From positions 41,579 through 105,578 of the forward strand of contig DGAD01000022.1 in assembly GCA_002382805.1 (NCBI GenBank): a stretch of DNA of 64,000 nucleotides, given 5' to 3'. The notes beneath the pieces are model-generated. The model did no database searches. It was not told where the DNA came from and saw only the letters and a program-made list of their open reading frames with translations. Both the position numbers and the translations under genes were made by a program. Positions 24,147-32,515 of this stretch are shown here, in pieces (the stretch's first letter is position 1; every line of letters begins with the position of its first letter). The stretch is from Clostridiales bacterium UBA4039 (GTDB taxonomy: Bacteria; Bacillota; Clostridia; Lachnospirales; Vallitaleaceae).

Positions 24147-25913
24147 TTATGCCGCGTCATCCATTTCAACATCTTCTTGTGCAACATCTTGAATACGTCC
24201 TGTCACTTCAGATGCATCAAATCCGTTTTCAGCAATAAAGTCAATTAACACTTCATCCATAGCACCAAATTCTGCTGTTACATTGGCACCGATAAACATT
24301 GTATAACCATCGCCTCCGGCAACAATAAAATCATTTGTTGCTAAGGAATAAACCGCTTCTTCATCAAGCATTTCATCGCCGATCATAACAGAAACCACAC
24401 GGCTACCCGCTTCTTTTGACGAATCAAATTGAACCATCATCCCTGCTACATGTGGGAATGCACCCAAAGCTTCAGGATATGTTGACAATCCATTTTCTAA
24501 TGCCGCAATAATATCTGCACCCGTTACATCAATAATACGTACAGTATTTCCAAAAGGTAGTACAGTAAGTACATCACCTTTTGTTACTTCTCCTGCTTCA
24601 ATCGATGCACGAATTCCTCCACCATTGGTCAACGCAACATCTGCCCCACTAATATCAAGCAAAGCTTCTGTAATCATATTACCAAGGTTTGTTTCTCCTG
24701 TACGTACGAACTCTCGTTCACCATTCAACTCATAAGGTGCTGTAGCTACCACTTCATTTTCAATGACGGCATTTTCTTCTTGAACAGCCTTCACCAAATC
24801 AGCTACTACTGCATCATCTATAAGTTCTAATGATTGTTCTTTTGTAAATAACGTCGCCTGTACAGAGGTTACTTTATCTTCTACTAATGTTATATCAACA
24901 TGACCAACATTTTTCGTTTTTTCTCCTGCGCTAACAATAAGTGTATCATTAACGAGCATGCCTTTTTCATATGTTGAGTGACTATGTCCATCAATAATTA
25001 GATCAATGCCTTCAACTGCTTCTGCTAACGCACCTGATGTCATCGTTCCTTCATCACCTAAATGCACTAATCCAATAACAACATCCGCTTGTTCTCTTAA
25101 TGTTGGTACCAACATTTTTGCCGTCTCAATTGGATCATTAAAAGTTAATCCAACAGTATTATCTGGATGTGACTTATACTTTGTCTCTGGTGTTGCCAAT
25201 CCAAAGATTGCAATAGATAAGCCATTCATTTCTTTGATAATATATGGAGATAAGAAATCTTCTCCATCTTCATCTACAATGTTGACAGCAAGAACTGGAA
25301 ATTCTGCTAATGCAACATTTTTTTGCAATTGTTCTTGACCATAGTCAAATTCATGGTTTCCAGCAACCATTGCATCATATCCTAGAGCATTTAATATAGG
25401 CATTGCTTTTTCACCTTTTGATAAGGTAACAAGGTTATGTCCTTGTGTTGCATCACCTGCATCTAAAATTAAAGTATTAGGATTGTCTGCCTTAACACTA
25501 TTATAATACGCTGCTAACTTCGCCGCACCCATTCCATCATATGCACCTTCAACAAAAAATCCATGCATATCATTGGTATGAAGTACAGTAAGTTTAGTAC
25601 TTTCAACTACAGGCTCTTGTGGAACCTCTTCTGGTGTTTCTGGTATTTCCGGTGTTTCCGGTGTTTCTGGCGTTACCTCTTCCATAGTATCTTCACTTGG
25701 AATTCGTATTAATTGTCCCGGGAAAATCAAATGTGGATTTTCTAATGCATTAAATTCTGCTAGCTCTTCCCATTCTAGCCCATATTCGTCTGCGATTTTC
25801 CAAAGAACATCACCTGATTGCACAGAATATGTTGTTTCAGCCAATACGGTTGTTGAAAATACAACTGAAAATAACATCATAAGTGATAAAATAATACTGA
25901 GTGACTTTTTCAA
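24147..25913 (-). CDS. Secreted LysM-containing 5'-nucleotidase (UshA/YfkN type)
   Basis: A 588-residue exported phosphoesterase that should release phosphate from nucleotides outside the cell. I chose a TTG start at 25913: AGGAGG lies 7 nt upstream and the product then begins with a clean signal peptide (MKKSLSIILS..., cut after Ala25). Next comes a LysM domain (27-70), a Pro/Glu/Thr linker, a calcineurin-like metallophosphatase domain with HTNDMHG, DAGDATQG and GNHEFDYG, and a C-terminal 5'-nucleotidase domain with TNGGGIRASIEAG. The LysM should hold the enzyme to peptidoglycan. It is a single-gene unit between terminator and promoter. Confidence 0.93.
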   Translation of the reverse strand: MKKSLSIILSLMMLFSVVFSTTVLAETTYSVQSGDVLWKIADEYGLEWEELAEFNALENPHLIFPGQLIRIPSEDTMEEVTPETPETPEIPETPEEVPQEPVVESTKLTVLHTNDMHGFFVEGAYDGMGAAKLAAYYNSVKADNPNTLILDAGDATQGHNLVTLSKGEKAMPILNALGYDAMVAGNHEFDYGQEQLQKNVALAEFPVLAVNIVDEDGEDFLSPYIIKEMNGLSIAIFGLATPETKYKSHPDNTVGLTFNDPIETAKMLVPTLREQADVVIGLVHLGDEGTMTSGALAEAVEGIDLIIDGHSHSTYEKGMLVNDTLIVSAGEKTKNVGHVDITLVEDKVTSVQATLFTKEQSLELIDDAVVADLVKAVQEENAVIENEVVATAPYELNGEREFVRTGETNLGNMITEALLDISGADVALTNGGGIRASIEAGEVTKGDVLTVLPFGNTVRIIDVTGADIIAALENGLSTYPEALGAFPHVAGMMVQFDSSKEAGSRVVSVMIGDEMLDEEAVYSLATNDFIVAGGDGYTMFIGANVTAEFGAMDEVLIDFIAENGFDASEVTGRIQDVAQEDVEMDDAA

Positions 25914-25958
25914 AAAAACTCCTCCTTTTGTAAGTATTCTATTTGTCTTAACCATTAT

Positions 25959-25967
25959 ATTATATCA
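25959..25967 (-). promoter_or_regulatory. Extended -10 promoter of the 5'-nucleotidase gene
   Basis: TGA followed by TATAAT (-10 at 25959-25964) makes an extended -10 element; no clear -35 is present. A 12-bp perfect palindrome TAGAATATTCTA at 25975-25986 lies where the -35 should be and could be an operator. Confidence 0.5.
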
Positions 25968-26017
25968 CAGTTTTTAGAATATTCTACACTTTTCAAAGGA
26001 ATTAACTTAAGCTAAAC

Positions 26018-27226
26018 TTAATAAACAACTTTTACATCATAACCTTTTTGCCTTAACGCATGTTTTATCTGAGCGACGTGACGTTTTCCATTGGTCTCAC
26101 ATGTAACTTCCAAATGCACCCGCTTAAAACGATCAACTGTTTTAAATTGGTTATGGTCTAGCTGAATGATATTGGCTCCAACTTCTGATAAGATACTTGC
26201 AATCATCTGTAATTGCCCCGGTGTGTCAGATAGCTCCACTGAAAAACAGAACACCCGTCCCCTAACGACAAGTCCACGACTAATTAATTCAGATATTGTA
26301 ACCACGTCTATATTGCCACCACTAATCAAAGATACCACAGTTTTCCCTTTTACATCAAGTTTACGTAAAGCTGCAACCGACATCACACCTGCATTTTCTG
26401 CAATTACTTTTTCTTTTTCTGCTACAAGTAAAAAAGCTTCCATAATATTAACATCATTAACTGTCACAATACGATTCACATACTGCTTTACATACTCGAA
26501 AGTTTTTATCCCACTTCGTTTGACTGCAACGCCTTCTGCTATTGTATTGACATTTTTCAGCTCAACGATATGGCCATTTTTAATTGAATTTCTTAGTGTT
26601 TGTGCTCCTTGGGGCTCTACTCCGATAACTTCAATCTCCGGTTTTATCAGCTTTGCTGCCATAGCTATACCACTGATTAATCCACCGCCTCCAATGGGTA
26701 CAATAAGAATATCTGTTGTCGGCATTTCCTCCAGTATCTCAAGAGCAATCGTTCCCTGTCCTAATATAATGTCATCATCATCAAATGGGTGAATAAAGGT
26801 ATATCCATACTTTTCTTCTAATGATTTTGCCTCCCGAAAAGCATCATCATAGCACTCACCTGATAAAATAACATTTGCTCCGTACTTTTTAGTCGCCTCA
26901 ACTTTAATTAAAGGGGTGTTTGAAGGCATAACAATGGTGGCTTTCACACCACAGGCCTTTGCCGCCAGGGCAACTCCCTGCGCATGATTGCCTGCACTTG
27001 AAGCAATCAACCCTTTCTTTTTTTCTTCTTCTGTTAACCGGATTATTTTGTTATATGCCCCACGAATCTTGAATGCCCCTGTACGTTGCAGGTTTTCAGG
27101 CTTCAAATAAATATCCGCATCATATTCTTGACTATAAAAATCCGAATAAATAAGTGGCGTTTTTTTGATAATCTTGTCAACCATCTGTTTTGCATCATAA
27201 AAATCATCTAAAGTTATTTTATTCAT
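26018..27226 (-). CDS. ilvA: Threonine ammonia-lyase (threonine dehydratase)
   Basis: A PLP enzyme converting threonine to 2-oxobutanoate and ammonia, the first step towards isoleucine or a catabolic route. 402 residues. Lys53 in TGAFKIRGAYNK is the Schiff-base lysine; SAGNHAQG follows near 79-86 and the phosphate-binding GGGGLISG near 180. One C-terminal ACT-like domain (about 325-402, SVELSDTPGQL) suggests amino-acid feedback. This single-ACT short form is the type common in clostridia and may be catabolic rather than biosynthetic. The ATG at 27226 has GGAG 6 nt upstream and lies 11 bp after the DUF2161 gene. Confidence 0.95.
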   Translation of the reverse strand: MNKITLDDFYDAKQMVDKIIKKTPLIYSDFYSQEYDADIYLKPENLQRTGAFKIRGAYNKIIRLTEEEKKKGLIASSAGNHAQGVALAAKACGVKATIVMPSNTPLIKVEATKKYGANVILSGECYDDAFREAKSLEEKYGYTFIHPFDDDDIILGQGTIALEILEEMPTTDILIVPIGGGGLISGIAMAAKLIKPEIEVIGVEPQGAQTLRNSIKNGHIVELKNVNTIAEGVAVKRSGIKTFEYVKQYVNRIVTVNDVNIMEAFLLVAEKEKVIAENAGVMSVAALRKLDVKGKTVVSLISGGNIDVVTISELISRGLVVRGRVFCFSVELSDTPGQLQMIASILSEVGANIIQLDHNQFKTVDRFKRVHLEVTCETNGKRHVAQIKHALRQKGYDVKVVY

Positions 27227-27236
27227 ATTCGCTCCA

Positions 27237-27929
27237 TTATTGATCAGCATTTCGTATTTTAGCAATGACGTGAGTATATTCTTCGTGGGCATCTAGTCCA
27301 ACATCTGTGAGGGCATAGACCCCTCTTTGAACTCTCTTAAACCAACCATAGAAGTTTTTTTGTACAATTGTTCCTGTACGTTTGATTTGCGTGTCTTGAG
27401 TTATTTGAGAGAGGGGCATAGACTCATATTTTTTTAAGTAATCTAATATAATCAAGGCATCTTCTTTATAAGCAGTTATGATTTTTTTTCGATGGGTTCC
27501 CCCGATATTCATGTGCGTCCTGCGTTTTTTTAATTCCTCGATTATCTTCTTTTTTTTCTTGCGATTCCTGCGTTGATACTCTTCAATCGGATGCATCATA
27601 GGTTCATGATAAATATCGACGCTCAATGCATGCGGCGAAACCAGAATCAGCCCTATGCCTAAACGCTTTAAAAGATACACCTTATCCTTAAATGCTTGCT
27701 GTCGCATATTTTTAGGCGTCCATATCGCAACATATACCCAGTCAAACATTTTTTGACGTAAAGCACTTTGGGTAATTACTTTTAGATTCAGCTCATTTTT
27801 CAATTCAATCACAACACTTTGTTCTTCACGAATACAAAGCACATCCAGATCCTTAACCTCAGCATCAATTGTATAACCTAATTGTGCAAAATACTTTTGC
27901 ACAGGGGCATACAAGTCTGTCTCTGTCAT
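27237..27929 (-). CDS. DUF2161 putative PD-(D/E)XK phosphodiesterase
   Basis: A 230-residue protein matching the DUF2161 family, a predicted PD-(D/E)XK nuclease fold. The core is visible: Asp29 (DLDV), then Glu42-x-Lys44 in IELKNEL, and a Gln in TQSALRQK. A strongly basic middle (NRKKKKKIIEELKKRR) could bind nucleic acid, and the C-terminal third looks like a winged helix ending GVYALTDVGLDAHEEY. Function is unknown. Its start shares one base with the stop of the flavoprotein gene (TAATG), so the two are translationally coupled. Confidence 0.75.
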   Translation of the reverse strand: MTETDLYAPVQKYFAQLGYTIDAEVKDLDVLCIREEQSVVIELKNELNLKVITQSALRQKMFDWVYVAIWTPKNMRQQAFKDKVYLLKRLGIGLILVSPHALSVDIYHEPMMHPIEEYQRRNRKKKKKIIEELKKRRTHMNIGGTHRKKIITAYKEDALIILDYLKKYESMPLSQITQDTQIKRTGTIVQKNFYGWFKRVQRGVYALTDVGLDAHEEYTHVIAKIRNADQ

Positions 27930-29137
27930 TATTCAAGCACCTCATATAAATCTGCCAAAGTGGTCTCTACTTTCATTCCCTTAATTAAAAACTTCGCTTT
28001 ACGTTGGTCATTAACTAAAATGCCACCTATCAGGTTTTTATCTTTAAAATTCATACGCTTATAAACGCCGGCATGTTTTTCTTCATAATTTAAAATTGCA
28101 ATGCCTTCTTCATCTTCATCAACATCTATTTCACCTATTGAAAAAATGTTAAGTCCCATGGCATGCAAAATAGTTGATGGCACAAAGTTTTCATACACTT
28201 GCTGTTGTCCAATCGCATTAGCCCCTGCTATTTGCCCCTGTGAAATTGCTTCTGGCCATATGGCAAAGTTATGCCCTTCAAAGCAAGCACAATCTCCACA
28301 TGCATAGATATGTTCTTTGCTCGTCTGCATATATTCATTGACAATAATCGCTTTGTCAAAATCAACACCTGCCATCTGCGCCAGCTTCGGATCAATACGC
28401 ACACCAGCGGATATCATTACAAGATCAGATTCTATCATCCGTCCATCAAGCGTCTCAACTCCTGTCACCTTATCTTCCCCAATAAGGCGCTTTACCCCTG
28501 TTGCCTTGAGCACATTCATTCGCTCCTCATCAAATACGTTTTCTAGAATTTCTGCACCCTTTTGATCAAGTTGTCTAGGCAATAAGCGTTCCATAATCTC
28601 AACCACCGTTACTTCCATACCGGCTTGATACAGTTGTGCAGCTAACTCTAAGCCAAGCAATCCTCCGCCAATAACGGTCGCTTTTTTATGCTCTTTCATG
28701 ACCTCTTTAATATGAAGTGCATCATCATAAGTACGCAGTGTAAATACATTGTCCAAATGATTATTTTCAATAGGTGGAACAAAACAATAGCTTCCCGTGG
28801 CGATAATCAGCTTATCATATACTATCGAACGACTATCTTGTCCATTTGATACTACAAGCTCCCTTGCGTCATCATTAATAGAAGTAACTTCATGTGCTCT
28901 CAACCACTGAATGTTATTTTCTTCATACCACGTTTCTTTTCGAACAAAAAAAGCTCCCGGAAGTTTGTCTTGTCCTATAAACTTTGATAACATCGGTTTA
29001 TAATATACCGGATAGTTCTCTCTATCAATGATGATGATTTCAACTTCGTTGTCCTCTTTACGAATTGTCTCTGCTGCTGTAACCCCAGCAATACCATTAC
29101 CAATGATTACAACTTTTTTTATTGTTTTATTTCCCAT
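27929..29137 (-). CDS. NAD(P)/FAD oxidoreductase, rubredoxin/nitrite reductase type
   Basis: A 402-residue class of pyridine nucleotide-disulphide oxidoreductase without the redox disulphide. FAD motif GNGIAG lies near residues 13-18; YYKPMLSKFI near 46; ATGS closing the first FAD half; the NAD(H) motif GGGLLG near 152; and YACGDCACF near 280. The roughly 80-residue C-terminal region resembles the rubredoxin-reductase C-terminal domain. Likely role: NADH-driven electron transfer to rubredoxin or a similar carrier, often for oxygen and peroxide reduction in anaerobes; the partner is not encoded nearby. GGAG precedes the ATG. Confidence 0.85.
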   Translation of the reverse strand: MGNKTIKKVVIIGNGIAGVTAAETIRKEDNEVEIIIIDRENYPVYYKPMLSKFIGQDKLPGAFFVRKETWYEENNIQWLRAHEVTSINDDARELVVSNGQDSRSIVYDKLIIATGSYCFVPPIENNHLDNVFTLRTYDDALHIKEVMKEHKKATVIGGGLLGLELAAQLYQAGMEVTVVEIMERLLPRQLDQKGAEILENVFDEERMNVLKATGVKRLIGEDKVTGVETLDGRMIESDLVMISAGVRIDPKLAQMAGVDFDKAIIVNEYMQTSKEHIYACGDCACFEGHNFAIWPEAISQGQIAGANAIGQQQVYENFVPSTILHAMGLNIFSIGEIDVDEDEEGIAILNYEEKHAGVYKRMNFKDKNLIGGILVNDQRKAKFLIKGMKVETTLADLYEVLE

Positions 29138-29177
29138 CCTGTAGCTCTCCTTTTCTCTCTTAAATTTATATGTGCAA

Positions 29178-30047
29178 TTACACTTGACTTGGTATTATGT
29201 CGATAGACATTCTGCCAAAGCGTCCTGCACGAAAATCATCTAGAATGTTTTTCCCCATTCGATTTGTGTCTGGCGTATTTTTTTCTTGTAGAAAGTGTCG
29301 GTCTATTGCAAATGCTTCCAATAATTGATAGGCGGGTTTTAGCTCATCACCCTCCATAAATTCAACATTTGGAAATGCCTCTCTTAATGCACTTGGATAT
29401 AACTGCATTAAATGACTAATTAATTCATATGCCAATGCTGTAGTATCTAATATGTCATCTTTTATACTCCCTACAAATGCCAAATGCGCACCAACAGTTT
29501 GGTCTTCAAATCTAGGCCATAAGATACCCGGAGTATCCAAAAGTTCTAATCCTTTTTTGATTTTAATCCATTGTTTCCCTTTGGTGACACCCGGTTTATT
29601 CCCCGTTTTGGTACTTGATTTTCCAACAAGCTTATTGATAAAGGTTGACTTACCCACATTGGGTATACCTGCAACCATAATTCGCAATGGTTTGTTAATT
29701 AATCCTCTTTTTTTATTGCGCTCAATTCTCTCCTTACATACTTCATGAATTTGCGGAATAACTTTATTCATGTTTTGTCCATCTCTTGCATTTACAGGCA
29801 TTGCAACGATTCCTTGGGCTTTAAAATACTCAACCCACTGGTGTGTTTGGCTTGGATCAGCCAAATCCATTTTGGTGAGTAATATTAACCGTGGTTTACC
29901 ATTGGCTATTTTAGGTAAGTCGGGATTTTGACTACTGATAGGTATTCTTGCATCTAAGAGTTCAACCACACAATCAATTAGTTTTATACTCTCTTGCATC
30001 ATTCGCTTTGCTTTGGTCATGTGTCCTGGGTACCATTGTATATTCAT
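29178..30047 (-). CDS. rbgA: Ribosome biogenesis GTPase YlqF/RbgA
   Basis: Circularly permuted GTPase needed for late 50S assembly. 289 residues. Motifs come in permuted order: G4 TKMDLAD near 58-64, then G1 GIPNVGKSTF near 127-136, then G3 DTPG near 172. The start MNIQWYPGHMTKAKR is the family hallmark. A C-terminal RNA-binding helical domain follows. GGAG lies just before the ATG. It follows lepB by 16 bp, as in many Firmicutes. Confidence 0.97.
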   Translation of the reverse strand: MNIQWYPGHMTKAKRMMQESIKLIDCVVELLDARIPISSQNPDLPKIANGKPRLILLTKMDLADPSQTHQWVEYFKAQGIVAMPVNARDGQNMNKVIPQIHEVCKERIERNKKRGLINKPLRIMVAGIPNVGKSTFINKLVGKSSTKTGNKPGVTKGKQWIKIKKGLELLDTPGILWPRFEDQTVGAHLAFVGSIKDDILDTTALAYELISHLMQLYPSALREAFPNVEFMEGDELKPAYQLLEAFAIDRHFLQEKNTPDTNRMGKNILDDFRAGRFGRMSIDIIPSQV

Positions 30048-30063
30048 TTGTTCTCCTTCATGT

Positions 30064-30609
30064 TCATTCTTTTATTTTTAAAAATTCAAAATTTGAAAAT
30101 GGATATATCCTTAAAAAACCTTTACCAACAATATCTTCTTCTTTAATCAACCCTACATCTAGATAGCGACTGTCACGACTGTGATTTCTATTATCACCCA
30201 TAACAAAATACGTATGTGCCGGAATAAGCACCGGATACTGCTGTGTCCCTAAATCCTTAATGGTTTCCAGGATAATCGGCTCTTGTAGTTCTGCGTTATT
30301 AATAAGTACTTTTCCACCTTTTATATTCACTTCTTCACCCGGCAAACCTATGATTCGCTTAATGTAAAATTTACTCCGATCACTGTTATATGGAAAAACA
30401 ACAATATCATAACGTTCAAAAGGTCTAAAGTTTTGGCTTAGTTTTTCTATAATCAATTGATCCGCGTCATAAAGAGTTGGTAACATGGAATTCCCTTCTA
30501 CTGTTGTTGGTTGGGCGATAAAGGAACTAACCAGAAAGACACCTAAAATAACGATAAGAATATCTTTGACAAGTTTTTTTACTTCTCCAAAAAGTTTATT
30601 TTCTTTCAT
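30064..30609 (-). CDS. lepB: Signal peptidase I
   Basis: Membrane-bound serine protease that removes Sec/Tat signal peptides. 182 residues with one N-terminal membrane anchor (about 15-33). Catalytic Ser41 is in GNSMLPTL and Lys84 in YIKRIIGLPGE; the GDNRNHSRDSR box lies near 144. I chose the ATG at 30609 with GGAGG 8 nt upstream. The frame stays open further upstream, but that extension would cross the rplS terminator and rplS itself. The Sec-linked genes ffh, ftsY and ylxM lie upstream in the same region. Confidence 0.97.
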   Translation of the reverse strand: MKENKLFGEVKKLVKDILIVILGVFLVSSFIAQPTTVEGNSMLPTLYDADQLIIEKLSQNFRPFERYDIVVFPYNSDRSKFYIKRIIGLPGEEVNIKGGKVLINNAELQEPIILETIKDLGTQQYPVLIPAHTYFVMGDNRNHSRDSRYLDVGLIKEEDIVGKGFLRIYPFSNFEFLKIKE

Positions 30610-30663
30610 AGCATTTCCTCCATCCGTCAATTTTTTATCTACTACATAATACCATATTACGAA

Positions 30664-30695
30664 CATTAAAAAAAGAGCTATTGCATAGCTCTTTT
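30664..30695 (-). terminator. Terminator after rplS
   Basis: A 10-bp perfect stem, AAAAGAGCTA/TAGCTCTTTT, with a 5-nt loop is followed on the minus strand by a run of seven T. It lies 12 bp past the rplS stop and separates the ribosomal/SRP unit from lepB. Confidence 0.92.
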
Positions 30696-30706
30696 CAATA
30701 ACTCTT

Positions 30707-31054
30707 TTATGACATTTTTTCTTTAACTTTTGCTTTCTTACCGATTCTGTCTCGTAAGTAGTGAAGTCTTGCACGTCGAACTTTACCACGGCGAATCACT
30801 TCGATACGATCAAGATTTGGAGAATGTAAAGGCCAAGTTTTTTCAACACCTACGCCATAAGAGATTCTACGTACTGTAAATGTCTCTCTATTGCCGCCGT
30901 TTTGTCTCTTAAGAACTGTTCCTTCAAACATCTGAACTCTCTCACGTGTACCTTCTTTGATCTTAGCATATACGCGAATTGTATCTCCTGGATTAAAATC
31001 AGCTATATCTGTTCTAATGTGCTCTTGTTCAATTTCTCTAATAATTGCGTTCAT
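30707..31054 (-). CDS. rplS: 50S ribosomal protein L19
   Basis: A 115-residue basic protein at the 30S-50S interface. It begins [14 protein letters not shown], and the core [21 protein letters not shown] and [15 protein letters not shown] are classic L19. The ATG at 31054 has AAGGAGG 8 nt upstream. It is the last gene of the ylxM-ffh-rpsP-khpA-rimM-trmD-rplS series and has a probable autoregulatory leader at 31076-31113. Confidence 0.98.
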   Translation of the reverse strand: MNAIIREIEQEHIRTDIADFNPGDTIRVYAKIKEGTRERVQMFEGTVLKRQNGGNRETFTVRRISYGVGVEKTWPLHSPNLDRIEVIRRGKVRRARLHYLRDRIGKKAKVKEKMS

Positions 31055-31075
31055 GAGTCTACCTCCTTCCATCAT

Positions 31076-31113
31076 AGATGTTCTTTAATAAACGTCTTAC
31101 CAGCGGAACATCC
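31076..31113 (-). ncRNA. Probable L19 ribosomal-protein leader
   Basis: The 76-nt gap between trmD and rplS holds a hairpin closed by GATGTTC/GAACATC (7 bp), with an inner segment CGCTGGTAAGACG, ending 5 nt before the GGAGG region. The closing stem and inner sequence resemble the L19 leader known upstream of rplS in Bacillus and relatives, where L19 is thought to bind its own mRNA. The family match is from memory and needs a covariance-model check. Confidence 0.65.
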
Positions 31114-31130
31114 GTACTCACAGTTACATA

Positions 31131-31877
31131 CTATAACATATTTGTGTCTATATGACAAGCTTTTTTTAAGAAGATTTTATCCTCTTTAGAAAGCTCTGCA
31201 TGTGCCAATAAATCCGGTCGTTTTTTTGCCGTTCGAAGCAAAGCCTGCTCATATCGATAAGCATCAATTTTTTGATGATTTCCCGATAATAAAACCTCCG
31301 GAACTTTTTGCCCATTATAGTCTGCCGGTCGTGTGTATTGTGGATATTCAAGCAATCCATTGTCAAAGGATTCAATATCTTTTGATACCGCGTTGGAGAG
31401 CACCCCATCAACATGACGGCTCACAGCGTCTATGACCACCATCGCAGCCATTTCTCCACCGGTCAGGACATAATCCCCTATAGAGAGTTCTTCTGTAACG
31501 ATTGACTCAATTACACGTTCATCAATGCCTTCATAATGTCCACAAATAAAGAGAAGCTCCTCTTCTTTGGACAGTTCAAGTACTTTTTCTTGATTCAGCG
31601 TCTGCCCCTGAGGCGACAGATAAATCACGCGCTTAAGTTTTGGGTTCTCTTTTTTTACATGTGCATATGCATCTATAATCGGACCGGGCTGCATCACCAT
31701 ACCTGCCCCGCCACCATAAGGATAATCGTCTACAGTTTTATGCTTATTTTTTGAAAAATCACGTATATTAACTAAATTCAAGTCAATGAGCCCGTTTTCA
31801 CGTGCCCGACGTATAATACTACTGTTTAAACCTTCATCTATATGTTCAGGGAAAAGTGTTAATACATGGAATTTCAT
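31131..31877 (-). CDS. trmD: tRNA (guanine-N1)-methyltransferase
   Basis: SPOUT-class enzyme making m1G37 in tRNAs with G36, which prevents +1 frameshifting. 248 residues, usual length. The trefoil-knot SAM site shows YLSPQGQTLNQ near 84-94, CGHYEGIDERV near 112-122 and SIGDYVLTGGE near 132-142. It starts 1 bp after the rimM stop, with AAAGGG as ribosome binding site; coupling is likely. The knot dimer and substrate are known from the family. Confidence 0.98.
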   Translation of the reverse strand: MKFHVLTLFPEHIDEGLNSSIIRRARENGLIDLNLVNIRDFSKNKHKTVDDYPYGGGAGMVMQPGPIIDAYAHVKKENPKLKRVIYLSPQGQTLNQEKVLELSKEEELLFICGHYEGIDERVIESIVTEELSIGDYVLTGGEMAAMVVIDAVSRHVDGVLSNAVSKDIESFDNGLLEYPQYTRPADYNGQKVPEVLLSGNHQKIDAYRYEQALLRTAKKRPDLLAHAELSKEDKIFLKKACHIDTNML

Positions 31878-31878
31878 A

Positions 31879-32388
31879 TTATAACCCTTTCAATCCTTCA
31901 ATTAACTTCACAATCAAGTAACCTTCGTCTACGTTAACTTCACGTATAAATTCTTTTGTCGCCGGAATCATAAGCCCATGCTTACTACCATCATCAATCA
32001 CATAGATATCATGTGCTCCTGTTTGCATGACATCCGTTAACAGACCAAGCTTCGTTCCATCTTCTTCTTGGGCAACAAGACCAACCATTTGAAAAATATA
32101 GTTTTCATCTTCTGCAAGAGGAAGGGCTTGTTCTATCGGAATCAATACGGTTCCTCCTTTAAGCGCCAAAGCTTCATTCATATCTTGAATTTCTTTGAGT
32201 TGAAGAATTACAAGATTTTTAAAATATTTAACGCCTGTAATCGTACATGAGTAAATTCGACCTTCATTTTCAATACGAATCTGGTTCAATAATTCAAATC
32301 GCGTTATATCATCCGTGAGTGGAAAAATCTTCAAGTCACCTCGTACACCATGTGTATTGGCTACTTTTCCAATTTGGATATACTCCAT
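31879..32388 (-). CDS. rimM: 16S rRNA processing protein RimM
   Basis: Assembly factor for the 30S head that binds S19. 169 residues: N-terminal beta-barrel (about 1-85, with GKVANTHGVRGDLK at 7-20) and a C-terminal PRC barrel (about 95-169, with DDGSKHGLMIPAT). The ribosome binding site is AGAGGTAG. It is followed by trmD after one base. A long hairpin (32421-32470) lies 32 bp upstream of its start. Confidence 0.97.
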   Translation of the reverse strand: MEYIQIGKVANTHGVRGDLKIFPLTDDITRFELLNQIRIENEGRIYSCTITGVKYFKNLVILQLKEIQDMNEALALKGGTVLIPIEQALPLAEDENYIFQMVGLVAQEEDGTKLGLLTDVMQTGAHDIYVIDDGSKHGLMIPATKEFIREVNVDEGYLIVKLIEGLKGL

Positions 32389-32420
32389 TCAACTACCTCT
32401 AAACTTTCTTTATATCCTAA

Positions 32421-32470
32421 AAGTACCAAAAGTATTTATCGGTTCACAACACGATATACTTTTGGTACTT
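32421..32470 (-). other. 15-bp perfect hairpin between khpA and rimM
   Basis: Arms 32421-32435 and 32456-32470 (AAGTACCAAAAGTAT and its exact complement) enclose 20 nt in which a further 4-bp helix ATCG/CGAT can form after a 2-nt bulge. On the minus strand it is followed only by TTTTAGG, so it is a poor terminator. It lies in a 127-bp gap inside an otherwise tight ribosomal operon; processing, partial termination or regulation are possible. Confidence 0.85.
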
Positions 32471-32515
32471 GGTTTAAGCTGCGATACATGATAGGAAATG
32501 TTTATCAAATTTACG

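Noticed and set aside
26166-26792. 208-residue plus-strand open frame opposite ilvA
   Set aside because: It is antisense to a clearly conserved enzyme, has no ribosome binding site and its composition follows ilvA codons in reverse.
30610-30789. Longer N-terminus for signal peptidase I
   Set aside because: The extension would run through the rplS terminator and overlap rplS; ATG 30609 has a GGAGG site and gives a normal 182-residue enzyme.
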